Shown here one piece after another: positions 57,067 through 64,000 of a DNA stretch of 64,000 bases; position 1 is the first letter of the stretch, and the number at the start of each line of letters is the position of its first letter. This stretch comes from an uncultured Clostridia bacterium (GTDB lineage Bacteria; Bacillota; Clostridia; Lachnospirales; Anaerotignaceae), in contig CALWSR010000002.1 of assembly GCA_944384265.1 (NCBI GenBank), positions 104,361 through 168,360 on the forward strand, written 5' to 3'. The notes beneath the pieces were generated by a model. The model made no database searches. It worked only from the letters and a program-made list of their open reading frames with translations, and was not told where the DNA came from. The position numbers and the translations under genes were made by a program.

Positions 57067-58920
57067 ATGTGCGGTATTGCCGGTTTTTTTAATGCTTATG
57101 AAGCTTTTGTGCAAAAGGAGGAAAAATACAGCAGCATATTGCAGCATATGAAACAAGCTCTTTCCCGTCGGGGGCCGGATGACTCCGGAATCTATGTACA
57201 AAAGCATTTTGGCTTTGCCCATGCTCGTCTTTCTATTATTGATTTGACCACAGGACATCAGCCTATGGTAAAAACATTTTCAACAAAGGAGTATGCCATT
57301 GTTTATAACGGAGAATTGTATAATCAAAAGGAGCTGAAGCAGGATTTAATACAAAAGGGATACGCCTTTCAAACCACAAGCGACACAGAAATTATATTAA
57401 ATGGATATTTACAATATGGCACAGCATTTGTAGAAAAATTAAATGGTATTTTTGCATTTGCCATTGCTGATATAGAAAAAAAACAGCTTCATCTTTTTCG
57501 GGACAGAGCAGGTGTTAAGCCCCTTTTTTATACCAAAAAGGGAGATACCGTTGTTTTTGCTTCCGAATTAAAAGGGCTGTTTGCCTATCCGGATATACAG
57601 CCCATTGTAGATAAAAGAGGGCTGAATGAAATTTTCAGCATAGGCCCTGCCAAAACCTATGGCTGTGGTGTTTATAAAGACATTGAAGAATTATTGCCGG
57701 GTTATTTTATGACCTGCGACAAAGAGGGTATGCATCTGCATTGCTATTGGAAATTACAAAGCCGCCCTCATACAGACAGCTATGAGGAAACAGTTGAAAA
57801 AACCGCCTTTTTGGTGGAGGATGCCATCAGACGTCAAATGGTTTCTGATGTACCCATATGCACATTTCTTTCCGGTGGTGTGGACAGCAGCCTGGTTTCT
57901 GCCATTTGTGCCAAAGAGCTGAAAAAACAAGGCAAACAGCTTCATACTTTTTCATTTGATTTTGTGGACAACGACAAATATTTTCAGTCCAATGCCTTTC
58001 AGCCCTCTCAGGACCGTCCCTATGTAGAAAAAATGGTGGCATTTCTTGATTCTGTGCATCATTTTTTGGAATGTGACACCACAAAACAAATTGCATTGCT
58101 GGAGGATTCTGTCAAAGCCCATGACTTACCTTGTATGGCAGATATTGATTCTTCATTGCTTTATTTTTGTTCCGTAGTGGCAAAAAGCCACAAGGTGGCA
58201 TTGACCGGAGAATGTGCTGATGAAATATTTGGAGGCTATCCCTGGTTTCATAAAAGAGAATGCTTTCAAGCAGATACATTTCCTTGGACAATGGATTTGC
58301 AGCCAAGAAAAGCCCTGCTTTGCGACACATTTTTAGAGGCACTTCATATGGAGGAATATGTTTCAGAAGCATACCATCGCTCTGTGGCAGAAACGCCTGC
58401 TTTGGCAGAGGATTCTCCCCAGGAGGCCCGCCGCCGTGAAATCTCCTATTTAAATTTAAAATGGTTTATGCAGACACTTCTGGACCGTATGGACAGAACC
58501 AGTATGTATTCTGGTTTGGAGGCCAGAGTTCCCTTTGCAGATTACCGTATCATAGAATATTTGTGGAATGTTCCTTGGGATATGAAAACAAAGGATGGTG
58601 TTGTCAAGCAGCTTTTGAGGGAAGCCGGCAAATCCTTTTTGCCAAAAGAAATATTATATCGCAGAAAATCCCCTTATCCCAAAACCTATGACCAAAAATA
58701 TGAATTGCTTTTAAAACAGCGTGTACAACAAATATTGGAGGATACTTCCTCTCCTGTATTACAATTTTTAGACAGTAAAAAAGTCAGTGATTTTTTAAAC
58801 AGTCCTTCCGATTATGGAAGGCCTTGGTACGGACAGCTGATGGCAGGTCCTCAAATGCTTGCCTATATCATACAAATCAATATCTGGCTGGAACAGTATC
58901 ATGTAAAAATAGAGCTTTAA
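57067..58920 (+). CDS. asnB: Asparagine synthase, glutamine-hydrolysing
   Basis: 617 residues. The N-terminal class II glutaminase begins MCGIAGFF with nucleophile Cys2, and has ARLSIIDLTTGHQP and YNGEL. The C-terminal synthetase domain has FLSGGVDSSLVSA (PPi loop), ALTGECADEIFGGYPWF and LDRMDRTSMYSGLEARVPF. It makes asparagine from aspartate, glutamine and ATP. ATG after AAAGGAGG. Coupled by position to the membrane carrier upstream. Confidence 0.96.
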   Translation: MCGIAGFFNAYEAFVQKEEKYSSILQHMKQALSRRGPDDSGIYVQKHFGFAHARLSIIDLTTGHQPMVKTFSTKEYAIVYNGELYNQKELKQDLIQKGYAFQTTSDTEIILNGYLQYGTAFVEKLNGIFAFAIADIEKKQLHLFRDRAGVKPLFYTKKGDTVVFASELKGLFAYPDIQPIVDKRGLNEIFSIGPAKTYGCGVYKDIEELLPGYFMTCDKEGMHLHCYWKLQSRPHTDSYEETVEKTAFLVEDAIRRQMVSDVPICTFLSGGVDSSLVSAICAKELKKQGKQLHTFSFDFVDNDKYFQSNAFQPSQDRPYVEKMVAFLDSVHHFLECDTTKQIALLEDSVKAHDLPCMADIDSSLLYFCSVVAKSHKVALTGECADEIFGGYPWFHKRECFQADTFPWTMDLQPRKALLCDTFLEALHMEEYVSEAYHRSVAETPALAEDSPQEARRREISYLNLKWFMQTLLDRMDRTSMYSGLEARVPFADYRIIEYLWNVPWDMKTKDGVVKQLLREAGKSFLPKEILYRRKSPYPKTYDQKYELLLKQRVQQILEDTSSPVLQFLDSKKVSDFLNSPSDYGRPWYGQLMAGPQMLAYIIQINIWLEQYHVKIEL

Positions 58921-58990
58921 AATTTGTTTTTTCATGTCTTTGACTTTTTATTGATATGTCACAAAAAATAATAGAGGTGTAAAAAATTCT

Positions 58991-59042
58991 GCCCCACCCC
59001 TCCGACACAGAACATGAGTGTGGGAGGGGTGGGGCGATTTTC
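58991..59042 (+). terminator. GC-rich terminator-like hairpin after asnB
   Basis: 13-bp perfect stem GCCCCACCCCTCC (58991-59003) with complement at 59023-59035, extended inward by ACAC / GTGT. A moderately T-rich tail follows on the plus strand. Confidence 0.65.
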
Positions 59043-60021
59043 TCTTTCAGAAGCTCTATAAAAATGTAATTCCTATTTTTTCATTCAGCGTATGAGAGTA
59101 GTTTTTTTAAAGACAATGTACTTATAAGCTTTTCTTCATTGGCAATGCAATATGAAATAGAAAGCCATAAAATATTGATTTTACAGCCAAAATGCCCTTT
59201 GCACCTTTCTTTTTCTAAGCCTGTGCAAGAGGTTTTTGGAAATTTGAAATGTTTTCAAGTGCTTTGCTTGCTTTTTTCAAACAAAATAACATCAATCCCT
59301 TTGTTTTGCAGCTTCACAATACATTTTGATATCACGCAATGCATTCTGGTGGAATTCTTTGACGGTTGTATGAAACCCCATTGTATTTTTTTACTCTTAC
59401 ATTGTTCTCATACAACTCTTTGTTTATGGGGCTGGTTTGGAAACTATGCTGCTGTAACGCTTCAAGCTGCTTTATGGTTACACAGTATTTCTTTGGCTTT
59501 TCTGCCTCCATTTTTCATTTTTCTTTCAACATATCTTTTATAGTGGCATTATACCTTTTTCGTCCCTTCAAACAGTTCTCTTTATACAAAAGCTGCTTTT
59601 TACCTATTAAAAATATTTTCTTTTTTTCTTATTTATATTTGGCAGATTCAACCCCCTCTAACCTGCTTGGAGTGTAAAGCTGCCTGTTTGAAATCCTTTT
59701 GAGCTGCTTTTATTCAGCTTTCTCTGTATTGATGTGATATCGGCATGGCTTTTGCTCCAATGGACATACTTTTTTGTATCACTTTAGTCCTTTGTATTTT
59801 TTATTCTGTCCAAAAATAATTTTGGTATAGCTTTTCCACAAAAATAGCTTCCCTGCCTCCCTCAGCAGACATTCCTTTCCAGAGCGTCATTTTGTTTTCA
59901 ATGCACCTTTTTCCTTTACGATACCATATATTGCAATCTATGAGTTTTTTACATACCAATATGAGGCTTTACATCGAAATTTATAAACCATCTATGTAAA
60001 GCACATGAGCCAAGCTTTATT
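59043..60021. other. Eroded 1-kb spacer
   Basis: No intact gene recognised. The minus strand has several broken protein-like stretches and the 32-nt block at about 59267-59299 that is also found near 39.85 kb. A 9-bp inverted repeat GCTTTACAT / ATGTAAAGC lies at about 59970-60005. Confidence 0.45.
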
Positions 60022-60292
60022 TTAAATCATGTTAGCAAAACCTTTTACTGCTTTTGTGAAATTGGCAATGGTTTTTCCTGCATATCCATGCTCAATGCCA
60101 TATTTTATACAATGGTTTATATACTCAGCACCACCTGCCCCACTCTATGCAGTGCAAATTTTGCCGCATTGATTTGTGCAAAAATATTTTCATATGGCAC
60201 ATCCTCATCCACCCTTCTGTCAATGGCCTGCACCTGTCCGATTATTTTTTAAAACGCCAATGTAAATTTTCAGAATCTATGCACTGTTTCAT
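60022..60292 (-). pseudogene. CsoR/FrmR-family (DUF156) metal-sensing repressor, frameshifted
   Basis: Read across two frameshifts, the minus strand gives a full CsoR-type protein. It starts MKQCIDSENLHWRFKK at 60292; after a one-base loss in an A run it continues IIGQVQAIDRRVDEDVPYENIF and AQINAAKFALHRVGQVVL. After a small deletion, NHCIKYGIEHGYAGKT ends near NFTKAVKGFANM and a stop. Intact members have Cys where this has Tyr in VPYEN, so a metal ligand is lost too. The size, about 90 codons, matches the family. It must be inactive. Confidence 0.8.
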
Positions 60293-60381
60293 AATAAGTG
60301 CCTCCACATTTGATTAGAGTATATTATCAAACAGTTTTTTGTTTTTTTAATAAAATAATATGATTCTCTCAGCAGCACTTT

Positions 60382-60864
60382 TTAGGAGGACATTTTTTCC
60401 TCTTCCTTTTTGCCAATGATTTGAAACAGTACTGCCCCAAATTTATCACAGCCCAATCCAAGAAATATGCCAAACAAAAGCAAGGGTATAATCAAAACAT
60501 TTCCTCCAGCGGCAAATGTAGAAAAAGAGCCAAAAAATGTTCCGGGGATATAGGAAAATACAGAGATTTTACTCTGAATACACATCAAATGTACTGTAAT
60601 CAATGATACAAAAATCCCTGCTCCCGCAAATGTCAGCACATTTCCCATATAGAGTGTGAGCATAGCATATGCTACACCACTCATCAAAGAGCATATGCAA
60701 TGCAGCACGCCTTTTGCTCCTTTGTGAGGACAGGCAAAATAGGATGTACAACCCGAAAATCCTGCCCAGCTTATGGCCCCCAATCCTATCAGAGGTGCCG
60801 CATTTGACCAAATGGCACATAAAATTGTAGTAGAAAGTCCCAAACAGGTAATATATGTAAACAT
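60382..60864 (-). CDS. DUF1097-like membrane protein
   Basis: 160 residues with five hydrophobic helices; ATG at 60864 after AAAGGAGGTAC. The Gly/Ala-rich helices (GLGAISWAGFSGCTSYFACP, FFGSFSTFAAGGN) resemble the DUF1097 family of small inner-membrane proteins. It starts 19 bp after the hydantoinase gene, so it is the third gene of the operon and may help take up or release the substrate or products; this is inference. Confidence 0.78.
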   Translation of the reverse strand: MFTYITCLGLSTTILCAIWSNAAPLIGLGAISWAGFSGCTSYFACPHKGAKGVLHCICSLMSGVAYAMLTLYMGNVLTFAGAGIFVSLITVHLMCIQSKISVFSYIPGTFFGSFSTFAAGGNVLIIPLLLFGIFLGLGCDKFGAVLFQIIGKKEEEKMSS

Positions 60865-60883
60865 GGCTGTACCTCCTTTTTGG

Positions 60884-62293
60884 TTATGCTTTATATTTGT
60901 CATATGCAGAGCCAAATGGCTTTGCCTTTATGAGCCTGCCCTGTCCTTTTTTGCCTACATACTGGGCATTTTCTACAATCACTTCTCCTCTGAGCAAAAC
61001 CGTTTCCACTCTTCCTATTTGCTCCATGGCTTCATAAATGCTGTAATCAACTCCCTCCAAGCTGTTTTCTACTCCCATCACACCTCTATAATTGGGGTCA
61101 AATAGGATAATATCTGCATCATATCCCGCAGCAATATGGCCTTTTTGTGTCAATCCATTTACTTTTGCTGGAGAAGTGGAAATGACATCCACAAATCTTT
61201 GCTTTGACAATTTTCCTGTACACACACCATATGTCCACAATGCATGAATTCTATTTTGCACAGAAGGCGCACCGTTTGGAATATCTGCAAAGGATTTTCC
61301 CTCTCCATATCCCAAATGCTTTTGGTAAGCAAAATCAAATCCGCAGTGGTCAGAGCTGACAGCATTGAGCCAACCCTTGTCTATGGCCTCCCACAAATAT
61401 TGTTGATGCTCCTTTGGTCTTAATGCAGGAGAACATACATATTTTGCACCTTCAAAATTGGGCAAATCCAGTACAGATTCGTCAAAAAGCAAATAGTGGG
61501 CACAGGTTTCCCCATATACAGACAGTCCTCTTTGATATGCCGCTTTTATCTCCTCCAGTGCTTCCTTACAGGTCACATGAACAATATAAATGGGTGCATT
61601 TGCCATTTCTGCCAAATAAATGACACGTCTGGTTGCCTCTGCCTCCACAATGGGAGGTCTTGAAGCCGCATGGTAATAGGTGCCTGTTTTTCCTTCCCCT
61701 ATCAGCTTTTTGGTCAAATAATCCACCATATCTGCATTTTCTGCGTGTACCATTATGGTAATGCCTGCCTGCTTTCCTGCTGTCAAAGCATTGATAACTG
61801 CCTCATCGTCTGCATGGAAAAACTGTCCTTTATAAGCCAAAAATAATTTTAATGTGGGATAACCCGCTTCTGCCAATTTTGGAATTTCTTCAATCACCTC
61901 TGGACGGGGGTCTGTCATAACCACATGAAAAGCATAGTCTACCATTGCAATGCCGTCTACATCAGAGGATTTATATGCTTCAATGGATTCTATCAATCCC
62001 TTTCCCTGCTGCTGATTTACAAATTCTACAACAGTTGTAGTGCCTCCCACAGCCGCTGCATTGGAGGTTTCAAAGCCTCTCACCTTGCTGCCTTTGTATA
62101 CAAAGGAATAATGTACATGCTGGTCAATGCCTCCAGGCATGACATATTTTCCCTGGGCATCTATGATTTTATCCACACCTTCTTTTGATAAACCCACTCC
62201 CACAGCGGCAATTTTATCATCTACAATCAACACATCGCACTGCAATTCATTTTCTGTTGTCAATACGGTTCCATTTTGAATCAATGTTTTCAT
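60884..62293 (-). CDS. D-hydantoinase / dihydropyrimidinase
   Basis: 469-residue amidohydrolase that opens cyclic ureides (dihydropyrimidines, 5-substituted hydantoins). Metal ligands appear in PGGIDQHVHYSF (HxH), the carboxylated Lys in LKLFLAYKG, then HAEN, HVTCKEA and SSDHCGFDF. C-terminal hairpin GYDADIILFDPN is typical. ATG at 62293 after AAAGGAG. Allantoinase is an alternative, since the families are similar. The product would be an N-carbamoyl amino acid, the substrate of the enzyme encoded just upstream. Confidence 0.9.
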   Translation of the reverse strand: MKTLIQNGTVLTTENELQCDVLIVDDKIAAVGVGLSKEGVDKIIDAQGKYVMPGGIDQHVHYSFVYKGSKVRGFETSNAAAVGGTTTVVEFVNQQQGKGLIESIEAYKSSDVDGIAMVDYAFHVVMTDPRPEVIEEIPKLAEAGYPTLKLFLAYKGQFFHADDEAVINALTAGKQAGITIMVHAENADMVDYLTKKLIGEGKTGTYYHAASRPPIVEAEATRRVIYLAEMANAPIYIVHVTCKEALEEIKAAYQRGLSVYGETCAHYLLFDESVLDLPNFEGAKYVCSPALRPKEHQQYLWEAIDKGWLNAVSSDHCGFDFAYQKHLGYGEGKSFADIPNGAPSVQNRIHALWTYGVCTGKLSKQRFVDVISTSPAKVNGLTQKGHIAAGYDADIILFDPNYRGVMGVENSLEGVDYSIYEAMEQIGRVETVLLRGEVIVENAQYVGKKGQGRLIKAKPFGSAYDKYKA

Positions 62294-62333
62294 AGTCCCA
62301 AACTCCTTTCTGATGTTGCATATTATTTTTTTA

Positions 62334-63599
62334 TCAGTCCTCTTTATCACATTTTAATACAGCATTGAGCAGCACCGTTGCACCTTCGGTACATTGCTCC
62401 GGGGAGGTATATTCTTGCTCACAATGAGAAAGCCCATTTTGGGAGGCAACAAATATCATTGTGGTAGGAAGCATATAAGAAATATATTGTGCGTCATGTC
62501 CGGCACCAGAATGGATATCCATATGAGCTGTGCCTAGCTCCTTTGCTGCTTCTTTCACATATCCCACCAGCTTTTTGTCCCAGTATACTGTATCACGGTT
62601 CCAGCCCAGCACCACCTGACACCGACAGCCCTGCCATTGTTTTTGCTCCAGTTTTAATATAATTTCTCTCACTTCATTCAATACAGAAGCACTTTCATGT
62701 CTTACATCAATAGAAAAATCAAAAAAATCAGGAATCACTGTGTTGACACAAGGATGCATTACCACTTCTCCTGTGGTATATACCAAGTCTTCATAGCCCA
62801 GCTTATCTATTTCTTGATGCAGATAACAAAGGGCCTCTGCCGCCGCATAAAAAGCGTCTTTTCTTTTTTTCATAGGAAATGTGCCTGCGTGTGCTGCCTG
62901 TCCATAAAATTTTATTCTATAAAGCATTTGACCCAGCACACAGCGTACCACACCAATGTCTTTTTTAGCATCTTCCAAAATAGGCCCCTGCTCAATGTGT
63001 AATTCAAACATGGCTTTATATTTTTCCGGACTGATTCTGTTTTCCATCTCTCCTTTGTATGGAAATGAGGAGAGCTTTTGTCCAAATGTCATTTTAGTGT
63101 CTAATATAGATTGAGAAGCCATCATTTTATGATATTCAAAATTATCCCGAAATCTTTCCGGCATATAATCATGGCTGACAATACCAGAACACATCATACA
63201 AGGAGGAAATTCCGAGCCTTCTTCATTTGTCCATATCATCGCCGTCAAAGGGTGCTTGTGAGCAATGTTTTGTTTTACAACCGTTTCCAACACCTCCATG
63301 GCTCCTATCACCCCCAGTATGCCGTCATAGTTTCCTCCATTTTTAACAGAATCACAATGAGAGCCCATTACAATTCTTTTGGCATTTGCATCACTGCCGG
63401 CAATGGTGGCATACATATTTGCCAAATCATCTGTTTCAATGACAGCACCAATGGCTTTCATTCTTTTTACAAACTCTTCTCTTGCAGCAATGTCCTCTTT
63501 AGAGAGGGCATATCTTGTAATTCCTCCATTTCCTGTATCTCCAAATTTTGAAAATGCCTTGATTTTATCTGTCATTGTTTTTACATCACATTGATACAT
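62334..63599 (-). CDS. Zn-dependent N-carbamoyl-amino-acid hydrolase (M20 family)
   Basis: 421-residue enzyme of the hydantoinase/carbamoylase family (relatives: beta-ureidopropionase, allantoate amidohydrolase). Metal ligands are seen in MGSHCDSVKNGGNYDGILGV, the catalytic Glu pair in TNEEGSEFPP, then ELHIEQGPILE and SGAGHDAQY. It would release ammonia and CO2 from the carbamoyl group. Start at ATG 63599 with GGAG six bases before it. First gene of the operon, behind a sigma-54 promoter. Confidence 0.9.
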   Translation of the reverse strand: MYQCDVKTMTDKIKAFSKFGDTGNGGITRYALSKEDIAAREEFVKRMKAIGAVIETDDLANMYATIAGSDANAKRIVMGSHCDSVKNGGNYDGILGVIGAMEVLETVVKQNIAHKHPLTAMIWTNEEGSEFPPCMMCSGIVSHDYMPERFRDNFEYHKMMASQSILDTKMTFGQKLSSFPYKGEMENRISPEKYKAMFELHIEQGPILEDAKKDIGVVRCVLGQMLYRIKFYGQAAHAGTFPMKKRKDAFYAAAEALCYLHQEIDKLGYEDLVYTTGEVVMHPCVNTVIPDFFDFSIDVRHESASVLNEVREIILKLEQKQWQGCRCQVVLGWNRDTVYWDKKLVGYVKEAAKELGTAHMDIHSGAGHDAQYISYMLPTTMIFVASQNGLSHCEQEYTSPEQCTEGATVLLNAVLKCDKED

Positions 63600-63850
63600 A
63601 TTTTTCTCCATCCTTTCCATCATTTTTTGACCTGTTTATGAAACAAAATTTCAAAAAGCATTGATTTTTTTGCAGAAATTGTATTGAGCCATATAGAATC
63701 ATGTCACTTTCTTTTTGCAGGCTAAAACACACTTTGGGCTGCTGTTTGCAATCATTTCATGCTCTCTGTTTGTAATACTTTTATGTTTCATATCCATTTG
63801 CAAAACATTTTATATTTTTTTATTAAATTTTATTGCTGTCTATATATAAA

Positions 63851-63866
63851 GCAATCTCCATGCCAA
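63851..63866 (-). promoter_or_regulatory. Sigma-54 (-24/-12) promoter of the ureide operon
   Basis: Minus strand TTGGCATG-GAGA-TTGCTTT: GG and GC are separated exactly as in the consensus TGGCACG-N4-TTGCW, with one mismatch. It lies about 250 bp before the carbamoylase gene, leaving a leader of about 240 nt. Confidence 0.7.
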
Positions 63867-63956
63867 ACGGTGGTATGAAGATAAAAAACTTTGATGGTAT
63901 ACTGTTTTTTGGAGAATGATACAAAATTTATTTTATAATTTTAGGCAAAATGTTAT

Positions 63957-63995
63957 AAAAATTGTTTTTTTGAAATCATACAAAAATTGTTTTTT
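63957..63995. promoter_or_regulatory. Direct repeats upstream of the sigma-54 promoter
   Basis: AAAAATTGTTTTTT occurs at 63957-63970 and again at 63982-63995, about 90-130 bp upstream of the -24 element, where activator (enhancer) sites are usually found. The window ends here, so further copies cannot be seen. Confidence 0.35.
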
Positions 63996-64000
63996 ACTGT

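Noticed and set aside
59139..59677. Plus-strand frames of 134 and 103 codons after asnB
   Set aside because: No ribosome binding site, Phe/Leu/Cys-biased composition typical of T-rich DNA, and the other strand shows broken protein-like text.

Overview
The window comes from a low-GC, spore-forming member of the Bacillota, most likely class Clostridia (Lachnospirales-like). The reasons are the AT-rich composition, strong AAGGAGG-type ribosome binding sites, a PolC replicase, the spoIIAA-spoIIAB-sigF operon plus an uninterrupted sigK, a one-chain PurL of about 1260 residues, and a radical-SAM / ferredoxin repertoire that suits an anaerobe. I see no rRNA, tRNA, CRISPR array, prophage or intact insertion sequence. 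Most genes lie on the minus strand.

Layout. 0-6 kb: tail of a cupin regulator, ApbE flavinyltransferase lipoprotein, LysA, a short KdpD-like kinase with its KdpE-like regulator, and aldose epimerase. 6.2-7 kb: long AT-rich spacer with a structured, transposon-like remnant. 7-13.4 kb: a zinc-finger protein, GAPDH, a 32-residue membrane peptide, and PurL. 13.4-16.3 kb: sporulation sigma block, with a clear sigma-E type promoter before sigK. 16.4-23.3 kb: MarR regulator, then mltG-trmR-trhP (cell wall plus wobble-uridine modification, as in Bacillus yrrL-yrrM-yrrN), and divergent folC followed by a small ORF and a zinc-ribbon/TPR membrane protein. 23.3-26 kb: aroD and two proteins of unknown function. 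26.7-39.4 kb: the conserved cluster rpsB-tsf-pyrH-frr-uppS-cdsA-dxr-rseP-ispG-polC, which joins translation, membrane lipid and isoprenoid synthesis and DNA replication. 40.7-46.3 kb: topA-dprA, a lipoprotein, and comM.

46.3-64 kb is accessory. It holds a radical SAM enzyme, a cupin, a SsuBC/TauBC-type ABC transporter without its binding protein, a Crp/Fnr regulator, a two-gene iron-sulfur membrane module, glycerate kinase, a SLATT-like membrane protein, an ion-transporter-like protein coupled to AsnB, and a hydantoin/ureide catabolic operon (carbamoylase, hydantoinase, DUF1097-like membrane protein). That operon is preceded by a near-consensus sigma-54 promoter.

The spacers of this half are long and eroded. 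I could read a doubly frameshifted CsoR-family repressor pseudogene, a 152-bp inverted-repeat element whose ends resemble those of IS1182-type elements, two further decayed ORF fragments, and a 32-nt sequence shared by two spacers 19 kb apart. No clearly new multi-gene system was found. The most interesting leads are the sigma-54 ureide operon, the structured element near 6.5 kb, the inverted-repeat element, and the orphan two-component and ABC systems.
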